A stretch of DNA of 64,000 nucleotides from Verrucomicrobiaceae bacterium (lineage in GTDB: Bacteria; Verrucomicrobiota; Verrucomicrobiia; Verrucomicrobiales; Verrucomicrobiaceae): contig JAIYDW010000010.1 of the NCBI GenBank assembly GCA_027487315.1, forward strand, positions 19,933-83,932. Reading direction: 5' to 3'. Made by a program: the position numbers and the translations under genes. The notes under the pieces were generated by a model. It was given only the letters and a program-made list of their open reading frames with translations. It searched no databases and had not been told where the DNA came from. The number at the start of each line of letters is the position of its first letter. The stretch's first letter is position 1. Positions 19,816 to 28,332 of the stretch are shown one piece after another.

Positions 19816-21351
19816 ATGGTCGCTCGCACTTACTCCGCCACCCTAGTCGGCGTCAACGCCGTCGAAATCGAAATCGAATCCCACGACGGCGGCGGCACCC
19901 CTCGCATGATCATTGTCGGACTCCCCGACACCTCCGTCAAAGAAAGCCGCGAACGCGTCTCCGCCGCCATCGCCAGTTGCGGCTTCATGATGAACGACGG
20001 CGTCACCACCGTCAATCTCGCCCCCGCCGACCTCAAAAAAGAAGGCCCCGGCTTCGACCTCCCCATCGCCATCTCCCTCATCGCCCACCGCTCCCGCCTC
20101 CCCATCGACGCCCTCGCCTCCTCCGCCATGATCGGCGAACTCGCCCTCAATGGCGAACTCCGCCCCGTCCGTGGCATCCTCGCCATCGCCCTCGAAGCCC
20201 GCGCCCGGGGCCGCGCCCGCCTCATCGTCCCCAAACGCAGCGCCGCCGAAGCCAGCGTCGTCAGCGGCATCGACATCATCGGCGCCGCCAACCTCCAGGA
20301 AGCCGTCCTCTTCCTCAAAGGCGAGCTCGACATCCCACCCGAACCCTGCCGCGCCACCGAGTTCTTCGCCGCCTCCAGCCACTACGACTTCGACTTCGCC
20401 GATGTCAAAGGCCAGCACAACGCCAAGCGCGCCATGGAAGTCGCCGTTGCCGGCGGCCACAACCTCCTCATGGTCGGTCCCCCCGGCACCGGCAAATCCA
20501 TGATCGCCAAACGCATCGTCACCCTCATGCCCCGCATGAGCGAAGAGGAAGCCATCGAAACCACCAAAATCCACAGCGCAGCCGGCCTCCTCAGCGAAGC
20601 CACCGCCTTCATCGCCACCCGCCCCTTCCGCTCCCCCCACCACACCATCAGCGACGCCGGACTCCTCGGCGGCGGCTCCAATCCCGGCCCCGGCGAAGTC
20701 AGCATGGCCCACAACGGCGTCCTCTTCCTCGACGAACTCCCCGAGTTCCGCCGCAGCACCCTCGAAGTCATGCGCCAACCCCTCGAAGACAGCAAAGTCA
20801 CCATCTCCCGCGCCGTCGGCAGCATGACCTTCCCCGCCCGCTTCATGCTCGTCGCGGCAATGAACCCCTGCCCCTGCGGTTACTATGGCGATACCAAACG
20901 CGAATGTCGCTGCGGCCCGCCCCTCATCCAAAAATACCGCCAACGCATCAGCGGCCCCCTCCTCGACCGCATCGACCTCCATGTCGAAGTCCCCCTCGTC
21001 GACTACAAAGCCCTCACCTCCACCGAACAGGGCGAAACCTCCGCCACCGTCCGCACCCGCGTCGAGCAGGCCCGCGCCATCCAAACCGAGCGCTTCGCCA
21101 AAAGCCCCGGCACCCACATCAACAGCGCCATGACCCCGCGACAAATGAAAACCCACTGTCAGCTCGACGCCGAAGGCAGCGCCTACCTCGAGCACGCCAT
21201 GAACGACATGAACTTTTCCGCCCGCGCCCACGACCGCATCCTCAAAGTCGCCCGCACCCTCGCCGACCTCGCCCAAAGCCCCACCATCCGCCCCAACGAC
21301 ATCCTCGAAGCCATCGGCTACCGCGCCCTCGACCGCAACCTCTGGACCTGA
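19816..21351 (+). CDS. YifB/ComM family Mg-chelatase-like AAA ATPase
   Basis: [58 protein letters not shown]. Confidence 0.96.
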   Translation: MVARTYSATLVGVNAVEIEIESHDGGGTPRMIIVGLPDTSVKESRERVSAAIASCGFMMNDGVTTVNLAPADLKKEGPGFDLPIAISLIAHRSRLPIDALASSAMIGELALNGELRPVRGILAIALEARARGRARLIVPKRSAAEASVVSGIDIIGAANLQEAVLFLKGELDIPPEPCRATEFFAASSHYDFDFADVKGQHNAKRAMEVAVAGGHNLLMVGPPGTGKSMIAKRIVTLMPRMSEEEAIETTKIHSAAGLLSEATAFIATRPFRSPHHTISDAGLLGGGSNPGPGEVSMAHNGVLFLDELPEFRRSTLEVMRQPLEDSKVTISRAVGSMTFPARFMLVAAMNPCPCGYYGDTKRECRCGPPLIQKYRQRISGPLLDRIDLHVEVPLVDYKALTSTEQGETSATVRTRVEQARAIQTERFAKSPGTHINSAMTPRQMKTHCQLDAEGSAYLEHAMNDMNFSARAHDRILKVARTLADLAQSPTIRPNDILEAIGYRALDRNLWT

Positions 21352-21361
21352 TCGCCTCCGC

Positions 21362-21934
21362 TCAGTCGCACCTCAAATCCTCGCGCCGCAATCCCGCCTC
21401 CAATCCGCCAACCGCCGCGGCAATCACCTTTGGTGAGTATCCCTCCCCGGCCAGTCGCTCCCGAGCAGCCTCAACGAGGCAACAGGCGTTCCCGCCACTG
21501 CGCGCCTGCCGCAGCGCCCCGATCATCCGCTTCCCAATCGCATCCAAAGCCGGCCTAACCTTCCCCGCCAAATCCGGCAAAGCCTCCCCCTTAACCTCGC
21601 GCCCCGCGTTCCTCGCCAACCACTCCTCCTGGCACACCTTCGCCGCCCGAATCTGCCCCGCAAAAAAGCCCCGCACCGCCGCGCCCGGCAGCCCCATCTC
21701 CGCACCCAAACCCGCCATCGCGTCCAGCAACGCCGCCTCCCGCACCGCATCTTCCACCGGCAACCCCTTCGCCTGCTTCACCCTCGCCACCTCATCCATC
21801 CACCCCAACCGCTCCACCATCAAACCCGGCAAATCCCCACCCTCCCGCCCAGGCCCAGCACACCCCACCAACACCAGCACCAAAACCAAACACCCGCGTA
21901 TCGCAAACATCTGCTTCATCATCCTCTTCATCAT
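21362..21934 (-). CDS. Secreted lipoprotein, probable gamma-class (AroQ) chorismate mutase
   Basis: Lipobox-like LVLVGCAG; VERLGWMDEVARVKQAKGLPVEDAVREAALL...FFAGQIRAAKVCQEEWL and RPALDAIGKRMIGALRQ match the AroQ-gamma helical pattern; two further Cys. Confidence 0.65.
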   Translation of the reverse strand: MMKRMMKQMFAIRGCLVLVLVLVGCAGPGREGGDLPGLMVERLGWMDEVARVKQAKGLPVEDAVREAALLDAMAGLGAEMGLPGAAVRGFFAGQIRAAKVCQEEWLARNAGREVKGEALPDLAGKVRPALDAIGKRMIGALRQARSGGNACCLVEAARERLAGEGYSPKVIAAAVGGLEAGLRREDLRCD

Positions 21935-23235
21935 TTCCTCACCTTATCCAACAGCACCGCCCCCAGAATCACCAACCCCAGCACCACCTTCTGCGTGTAG
22001 CTCTCCACATTCGTCAAATTCATCCCATTCTGAATCACCGCGATCGTCAACGCCCCAATCAACGTCCCAAACATCCGCCCCTTCCCCCCACTCAAACTCG
22101 ACCCGCCCACCACCACCGCCGCGATCACATACAACTCATACATCGTCCCATAAGTCGGTGACCCGCTCTTCAACTGCGACGCCATAATCACCCCGCCCAA
22201 CCCAGCCAGCAACGCACTCGCCAGATACGTCACCAACACCACCCGCTTCAGTGGAATCCCCGACAAGATCGCCGCCTCCCTATTCCCCCCCACCGCATAC
22301 AAATACCGCCCCAACTGGGTGTGATTCATCACCACATGCGCCACGCCATAGAGCCCAAACATCAGCACCACCGCATTCGGCAATCCAACCAAATCCGCCC
22401 CGCGCCCCAACCACACAAACGCATCCGGCATTGCTGAAATCGACTGCCCATCGGCCAGCAAATACGCCAACCCGCTGCCCACCAGCATCATCCCCAGCGT
22501 CACAATGAAAGGCGGGATATCGAATCGCGTCACCATCAACCCGGAGAAGCCCCCAAAGCATCCGCAAAGAAGCACCGCCACCAAACTGCACCCCACCAGT
22601 TGCCACGTCCCCGCCTCAGCCCCACCTCCATAGTCCCGAATCAAAACGCTCACCAACACCGCCGACAGCGCAATCAAACTCCCCACCGACAAATCAATCC
22701 CCCCCGCCACAATCACCATCGTCATCCCGATCGCCACGATCGCGATCACCGCAATCTGATTGGCAATGTTCAGCAAATTATCCGCCTTCAAAAAACTCGG
22801 AAACCGCGACCGCTGAGGCTTCACCACCCGCACCCCACTCAGCCCTGGAAATGCTTGCCCCACATTTTCAAAAATCAACCACCGCCCTGCCAACTCACTG
22901 CAAGCCACCCCATCCAACTCCTTCCCCTCACTCATCGCCCTCTCTAGCGTCTTACGCGCCTCCCTCGGTCCACCCGAAACAACCTCCATCACCTCCACCC
23001 CACCCGCCCGCAATTGCCGCTCCAACTCCGCCAAAAAAGCCACATCTCCCGTCGTCTGACCACCCACCACCAGCACCCGCTCCCCCGCCCGAATCGCCCC
23101 CGCCACCTGTCCCACCGCAGCCACTCCAGTCGCCGACTGCTCCGTATAGGTCACCACACTGAAAAACACACACAGCAGCAGCAACACCACCACCATGCCG
23201 TAGTCCGTCAAAAACCGGGATCGCTGAGTCTTCAT
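21931..23235 (-). CDS. Ribose-type (RbsC-like) ABC transporter permease with a periplasmic insertion after TM1
   Basis: VIVAGGIDLSVGSLIALSAVL; VGGNREAAILSGI; VVGGSSLSGGKGRMFGTLIGALTIAVIQNGMNL; about 100-residue hydrophilic segment between TM1 and TM2. Confidence 0.9.
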   Translation of the reverse strand: MKTQRSRFLTDYGMVVVLLLLCVFFSVVTYTEQSATGVAAVGQVAGAIRAGERVLVVGGQTTGDVAFLAELERQLRAGGVEVMEVVSGGPREARKTLERAMSEGKELDGVACSELAGRWLIFENVGQAFPGLSGVRVVKPQRSRFPSFLKADNLLNIANQIAVIAIVAIGMTMVIVAGGIDLSVGSLIALSAVLVSVLIRDYGGGAEAGTWQLVGCSLVAVLLCGCFGGFSGLMVTRFDIPPFIVTLGMMLVGSGLAYLLADGQSISAMPDAFVWLGRGADLVGLPNAVVLMFGLYGVAHVVMNHTQLGRYLYAVGGNREAAILSGIPLKRVVLVTYLASALLAGLGGVIMASQLKSGSPTYGTMYELYVIAAVVVGGSSLSGGKGRMFGTLIGALTIAVIQNGMNLTNVESYTQKVVLGLVILGAVLLDKVRK

Positions 23236-23242
23236 GCTCGAT

Positions 23243-24202
23243 TCATTTCAAATCCGGGTCCTTCTCCCCGTCCGCCTTCCGATACAACTGCGTCGGAATC
23301 AATATCTCCGGCGCCACCTCTTCCCCTAGTGACCACTTCACAAACGCCTTCACAATCTCCACGCCCATCCGGTCTGGAAACTGAATCGGGTCCGCATACA
23401 TCTTGCCCTCCTTGATCGCCACCTTCCCCTCCTTCATCCCATCGAAGCCAATGATCGCAATCTGATCCGCCTTATTCGCCTTCTCCAAAGCCGCCCGCGC
23501 CCCCAGCGCCGACGGATCATTGATCGCAAAAATCCCCCGCAAATCCGGATGCGCCTGCAAAGCATCTTCCGCTGCCCGATACCCAATATCTCTCGCCCCA
23601 CCCCCATCAATCTCCATCACCAACTCAATCTTCGGCCCTCCCTTCACATTGAACGCATCGATCACCTCCCGAAACCCCTTCACCCGCAGAATGCACGACT
23701 GCGCCTGCTTCAAATGCAAAATCGCCACCTTCCCACCCGACTTGCCCAGCACCTCGATCATCGCCATCCCCGCTTCCCGTCCTCCGCCATAATTGTCAGT
23801 CGCAATCTGAGTCACAATCTTCGCCTCAGGATCAGGACAAGGAATGTCCACAGTGAACACCGGAATGCCCGCCGCATTCGCCTCCTGAATCACCGGCACC
23901 ACCGACTTCGGATCACACGGACTCAACACAATCGCATCCACCCCTTTGACAATAAAATCCTTCACCTGGTTCCCCTGCTTCGCCATGTCCTTGTCCGCGC
24001 TCACAATCAGCGCCTCAAATCCCTGCGCCTTTGCCTCCGCCGCCAAGTGATCCCCGATGATCTTGAAAAACGGATTCTCCAAAGTCAAAAGCGACACCGC
24101 AATCGTCCCTCGCGCGCCCCCCTCGCTCCCGCCCTTCTCGCCGCAGGACACCAAAGTCACCGCAGCCAGAACACCCAGTGTCCATCCGAAAAATCCTTTC
24201 AT
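23243..24202 (-). CDS. Sugar ABC transporter substrate-binding lipoprotein (RbsB-like)
   Basis: Lipobox LVSC; IAVSLLTLENPFFKIIGDHLAAEAKAQGFEALIVSADKD; GVDAIVLSPCDPKSVVPVIQEAN; start at MKGFFGW. Confidence 0.9.
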   Translation of the reverse strand: MKGFFGWTLGVLAAVTLVSCGEKGGSEGGARGTIAVSLLTLENPFFKIIGDHLAAEAKAQGFEALIVSADKDMAKQGNQVKDFIVKGVDAIVLSPCDPKSVVPVIQEANAAGIPVFTVDIPCPDPEAKIVTQIATDNYGGGREAGMAMIEVLGKSGGKVAILHLKQAQSCILRVKGFREVIDAFNVKGGPKIELVMEIDGGGARDIGYRAAEDALQAHPDLRGIFAINDPSALGARAALEKANKADQIAIIGFDGMKEGKVAIKEGKMYADPIQFPDRMGVEIVKAFVKWSLGEEVAPEILIPTQLYRKADGEKDPDLK

Positions 24203-24306
24203 CCCGCCGTTGTAAGACAAACCCCTCCCCTTGTCCATCTCCATCCCAATCACAAACCCACACCCGGGTTTGCGTGCACCTCAATCGTGCCCCAGACTCC
24301 CCCTTC

Positions 24307-25251
24307 GTGAACCCCGCCCCCTCCTCCCGCCCCTCCCCTCAGCCACCGGTGTGGATCACCCCCGCCCAGTTTCAATCCTTCACCGAAACCGGCACCACCG
24401 CCCACCGCCTCGCCTCCAGCCCCGACGGCTGGATCGAACGCCTCGGCGACGACGTCATCCTCTCCCACAAAAACACCACCGCCCTGGACACCCTCCTCAC
24501 CGGACTCGAATCCTGGACCGCCGAATCCCTCTGGCGCCCCGCCCGCATCTTCACCCGCTTTCTCCCCCTCAAAAACGCCGACCGCATCTCCCCCATCCTC
24601 CACTCCGGCAACCCCACTCTCCCCCTCACCACCGTCGTCACCGAATCCGGCGTCCGCTACGGCCTCGACATCGCCGCCGGCTACAGCCACGGCCTCTTCC
24701 TCGACCAACGCGCCAACCGCGCCAAACTCCGCTCCCTTCGCCCCAAACGCCTCCTGAACACCTTCGCCTACACCTGCAGTTTCACCGTCGCCGCCGCCCT
24801 CGAAGGCGCTGAAACCACCAGCGTCGACCTCTCCCGAAAATCCCTCGACCGTGGCAAACAAAACTTCGCCCTCAACGACCTCCCCACCACCAAACACCGC
24901 TTCATCGCCGACGACACCCTCGACCTCCTCCCCACCTTCTACAGCCGCAAAGAACGCTTCGACGCCATCATCCTCGACCCCCCCACCTTCTCACGCGGCA
25001 ACAACGGCCGCCGTTGGCAGATCGAGCACGACCTCGAAGATCTCCTCAACGCCGCCATCGAACTCGCCCTCCCCCAGTGCGCCATCCTCCTCTCCACCAA
25101 CTGCACCAAGCTCGATCCCATCACCCTCGAACGCCGCGCCCGCGCCTGCGCCAAATCCAAACGCCGCACCGCCGACTACATCAGACCCACCCCCCTCATC
25201 GACTTCCCCCCAGGCCACGGCTCCACCACCCTCTGGATGATGCTCCGCTAA
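24307..25251 (+). CDS. Class I SAM-dependent rRNA methyltransferase (RlmI/RlmK-like)
   Basis: YGLDIAAGYSHGLFLDQRANR; LLNTFAYTCSFTVAAALEGAETTSVDLSRKSLDRGKQNFALN; FDAIILDPPTFSRG. In-frame GTG at 24307 avoids the divergent gene. Confidence 0.85.
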   Translation: MNPAPSSRPSPQPPVWITPAQFQSFTETGTTAHRLASSPDGWIERLGDDVILSHKNTTALDTLLTGLESWTAESLWRPARIFTRFLPLKNADRISPILHSGNPTLPLTTVVTESGVRYGLDIAAGYSHGLFLDQRANRAKLRSLRPKRLLNTFAYTCSFTVAAALEGAETTSVDLSRKSLDRGKQNFALNDLPTTKHRFIADDTLDLLPTFYSRKERFDAIILDPPTFSRGNNGRRWQIEHDLEDLLNAAIELALPQCAILLSTNCTKLDPITLERRARACAKSKRRTADYIRPTPLIDFPPGHGSTTLWMMLR

Positions 25252-25403
25252 ACGCCTTCTTATCATGCGAAAATGTGACTTGCACTCAGTCTGTTAAGAC
25301 GGTTTGAAACCCCTGTCCGACAAAACAAACGGCACCCCTTCATCCACCGCTTGTCGCCCTCAAAAAACGCTCCCCTCAACCTCAAAACTCCTCTCACCTC
25401 ATC

Positions 25404-26102
25404 ATGGCAAACATCCACTTCATCGGCGGCGAAAAAGGCGGCGTCGGCAAATCCGTCGTCGCCCGCGTCGTCGCCCAATACTTCATCGATCACGCCCACC
25501 CCTTCCTCGGCTTCGACACCGACCGCTCCCACGGCTCCCTCCTCCGCTTCTACTCCGACTTCGCCTCCCCCGTCGTCGTCGACCGCTACGAAAGCCTCGA
25601 CACCATCATCGAGTCCGCCAATGAAAACCCCGAGAAAAGCATCCTCGTCGATCTCGCCGCCCAAACCCACGAACCCCTCGTCCGCTGGATGGACGAATCC
25701 GGTGTCCTCGAAATGACCGGCGAACTCGGCATGACCATCACCTACTGGCACGTCATGGACTCCGGCAAAGACTCCGTCGACCTCCTCAAAAAGCTCCTCG
25801 ACCGCTTCGGCTCACGCGTCAATTTCGTCATCGTCCTCAACCAACTGCGCGGCGATAACTTCGAGATCTTCGACAAGTCCGGCGAGAAAGAACACGCCCT
25901 CAGGCTCCACGCCCGCATCGTCACCCTCCGCCGCCTGCACGAAACCGTCATCAACAAAATCGACGGTGCCAGCTCCAGCTTCTGGGCCGCCAAAAACAAA
26001 ACCGACTCCACCACCCTCAACCTCGGCCTCATGGAACGCCAGCGCGTCAAAAACTGGCTCAACCACGCCTACGAACAGCTCGACAGCCTCTACCTAGTCT
26101 GA
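25404..26102 (+). CDS. ParA/MinD-superfamily P-loop NTPase (MobD-like)
   Basis: MANIHFIGGEKGGVGKSVVARVVAQYF: deviant Walker A (KGGVGKS); LGFDTDRSHGSLLRFYSD; SILVDLAAQ. Confidence 0.85.
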   Translation: MANIHFIGGEKGGVGKSVVARVVAQYFIDHAHPFLGFDTDRSHGSLLRFYSDFASPVVVDRYESLDTIIESANENPEKSILVDLAAQTHEPLVRWMDESGVLEMTGELGMTITYWHVMDSGKDSVDLLKKLLDRFGSRVNFVIVLNQLRGDNFEIFDKSGEKEHALRLHARIVTLRRLHETVINKIDGASSSFWAAKNKTDSTTLNLGLMERQRVKNWLNHAYEQLDSLYLV

Positions 26103-26238
26103 CCGATTCATCAAAGGCAATCACGAGACACCGCGAAAACCCGTGGTGGTTAGGCGGGCAGCGTTTTGAAAGACGGAGTGCACGGTCTGATACTCGACGA
26201 CTTTCAAACCAGGCTCAATGCCTCACCATTCGCAACTC

Positions 26239-26406
26239 TAGAGCATTTTAAGAAAAGAGGTGGCCATTGATTTCGGAGCGCCGGAGGTGGAGATGGGTCG
26301 TGGGCACCGCAAGGGCGTATGAGTAAATACCTCCCAAGCTGACGACGGCCCAGATCCGCCTCCACCGCCCCAAAGGGGCGGCTACAGTTTTTCTTAAACT
26401 GCTCTA
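26239..26406. mobile_element. MITE-like element with imperfect terminal inverted repeats and possible TA target duplication
   Basis: Left end TAGAGCATTTTAAGAAAA (26239-26256); right end, reverse complement, TAGAGCAGTTTAAGAAAAA (26406-26388): 18 bp with one mismatch. Internal CCGCCCC-AAA-GGGGCGG hairpin. Confidence 0.5.
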
Positions 26407-27726
26407 ACTATTGTAGGCAGACTCGCCATGCTCAGCGAGATCCAACCCCTCGCTTTCGGCACCTTCAGACACTCGTAAGCCAATCGTCTTATCGAGACCC
26501 CATAGGACAACAAAACTGACCCCACCTGAAAGCAACGACGTGTACAGAATCGCCAGCGCCTGGGTCTTCAATTGGCTTGCCATCTCAAAGTCTCCCAACC
26601 CTCCCGCAAAAGACTTCGTTCCCAAAACAGCCAAAAGCAACGTCCCCACGATCCCACCGATGCCGTGGACCCCAAAGACGTCTAGCGCATCATCATAGTG
26701 AAACCGACGTTTCAGCTTCGCACAAGCATACCAACACAGCACCGCAGACACTGAGCCAATGATCAATGCCCCCATTGGGCCCACCAGACCAGATGCCGGC
26801 GTGATCGCAGCGAGACCCGCAATCGAACCCGTCGCAATTCCCAGCACACTCGGCTTCCCATTCTTCACCCATTCGATCATCATCCAAACGACCGACGCCG
26901 CACTGGCAGACAGATGAGTGACCGTGATCGTCATCGCAGCCGCACCATTGGCCGCTAATTGACTGCCCCCATTGAATCCGAACCAACCCACCCATAGCAT
27001 GGCCGCGCCGACGAGCGTTAGCACCAGGTTGTGTGGCAAAAACGCAATCGACGGAAATCCCCTCCTCGGCCCAACCATCACGCAGGCCACCAGCGCCGCC
27101 ACACCCGCCGTGACGTGCACCACAATGCCCCCCGCCAGATCCTTCACACCACTCAGCCCCATAAACTCCCCTGCGCGATGCCAAACACCGTAACAGCAGG
27201 GCGCATACACCAGCAAACCCCACAACACACTGAAGATCAAAATCACGCTGAACTTCATCCGCTCTGCAAAGGCACCAATGAATAACCCGGGTGTGATCAT
27301 GAAAAACATCATCTGATACACAAAGTGCAAAACCTTCGGAATCTGCGGGCAGTCGGCGCGCACTGACTCAATCGTCAGCCCACTCATAAAAACCTCCCCC
27401 AATCCTCCAATAAACGCATTCCCATCCGAAAAACTCAGGGAGTAACCACAAACCAGCCACAAAACACTCATGACACAGGTCAAAGCGAAGCACTGCATGA
27501 ACAACGACAGCACATTCCGTGCACCAACTAGACCTGCGTAAAACAATGCCAACCCGGGTATCATCATAAAAAGCACCAGCGCCGTCGACACCAGAAGCCA
27601 GGCCGTATCGCCCGAATTGACAGCGATGGTCGACCCATCAGCGGCACCGGCAGGGGTTGCGAATAGACATAATAAAACACCAGCGAGCAGCATGGAGAGC
27701 CGCCCGCAACAAAGGTTACGGATCAT
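26404..27726 (-). CDS. amt: Ammonium transporter
   Basis: GDTAWLLVSTALVLFMMIPGLALFYAGLVGARNVLSLFMQCF; GGIVVHVTAGVAALVACVMVGPRRG; DDALDVFGVHGIGGIVGTLL. Start MIRNLCC chosen. Confidence 0.95.
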   Translation of the reverse strand: MIRNLCCGRLSMLLAGVLLCLFATPAGAADGSTIAVNSGDTAWLLVSTALVLFMMIPGLALFYAGLVGARNVLSLFMQCFALTCVMSVLWLVCGYSLSFSDGNAFIGGLGEVFMSGLTIESVRADCPQIPKVLHFVYQMMFFMITPGLFIGAFAERMKFSVILIFSVLWGLLVYAPCCYGVWHRAGEFMGLSGVKDLAGGIVVHVTAGVAALVACVMVGPRRGFPSIAFLPHNLVLTLVGAAMLWVGWFGFNGGSQLAANGAAAMTITVTHLSASAASVVWMMIEWVKNGKPSVLGIATGSIAGLAAITPASGLVGPMGALIIGSVSAVLCWYACAKLKRRFHYDDALDVFGVHGIGGIVGTLLLAVLGTKSFAGGLGDFEMASQLKTQALAILYTSLLSGGVSFVVLWGLDKTIGLRVSEGAESEGLDLAEHGESAYNS

Positions 27727-27728
27727 GG

Positions 27729-27773
27729 TTGGTTGAACTGAGCTTGGTTGAACTGAGGTTGGTTGGAACGGCC
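27729..27773. repeat. Three tandem 15-bp units next to the amt start codon
   Basis: TTGGTTGAACTGAGC / TTGGTTGAACTGAGG / TTGGTTGGAACGGCC (plus strand). Confidence 0.75.
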
Positions 27774-28108
27774 GTGAACGACTTGTTAGAAACTCACGTC
27801 CACCACCAGCAAAGCAAATCACGGACAAATGCCAAGTCAAAACCACCACTGACCAACCACTACTATCGAAACTCCGACAGGACCTCTTCCACGCATCCAT
27901 TCAGGATACCTCACGCCAACCCACCACTCCTCGCCGACGGCCGGACCGGTTCTCGAATCGATTCTCCATATTGAACCGGCAAGCGCAGCCGCCTCAGTGG
28001 CAAGGAAGTGCGCAACCCGCCTTCAGAACGATAACAGGCCATAGGCTGACGCAGCCAATAAGGCCAGCTCCACCGCAGGGCAATGTGACAAGAATTTCGA
28101 GGACCGGT

Positions 28109-28210
28109 CTAATCCCGCTTGGCCTTCTTCTCTGCCTTCGCCAACTTCTTCTCCTTGGGAGTCTTCAAGGGAGCCTTTTTCGTCTCTTTCTTAGCGTCTT
28201 TGGATTTCAT
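28109..28210 (-). CDS. Small Lys-rich protein, 33 aa (absent from the ORF track)
   Basis: Minus strand ATG at 28210 to TAG at 28109: MKSKDAKKETKKAPLKTPKEKKLAKAEKKAKRD*; purine-rich GGTGGG upstream of the ATG. Confidence 0.6.
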   Translation of the reverse strand: MKSKDAKKETKKAPLKTPKEKKLAKAEKKAKRD

Positions 28211-28332
28211 AGCAACCCACCATGATACCCCTTGCCCATCAAATCAAGCCACCACTGCTCCCCATTCTGAACTCTCGCATCTCTCCAACTCCTCCCTTGT
28301 CATCCAAGCCAAAACGCTGAATCCTAGAAAAA

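Noticed and set aside
19843-21276. 477-aa minus-strand ORF
   Set aside because: Antisense to yifB-like gene; Gly/Asp/Glu/Val/Ala-biased translation with no domain.
19977-22187. 736-aa plus-strand ORF
   Set aside because: Arg/Pro/His-rich shadow frame of yifB-like and downstream genes.
27945-27978. CCGGTTC...GAACCGG inverted repeat with GAATCGATTC, considered as tRNA or terminator
   Set aside because: Cannot be folded into a cloverleaf and lacks a T-run; only a short palindrome.
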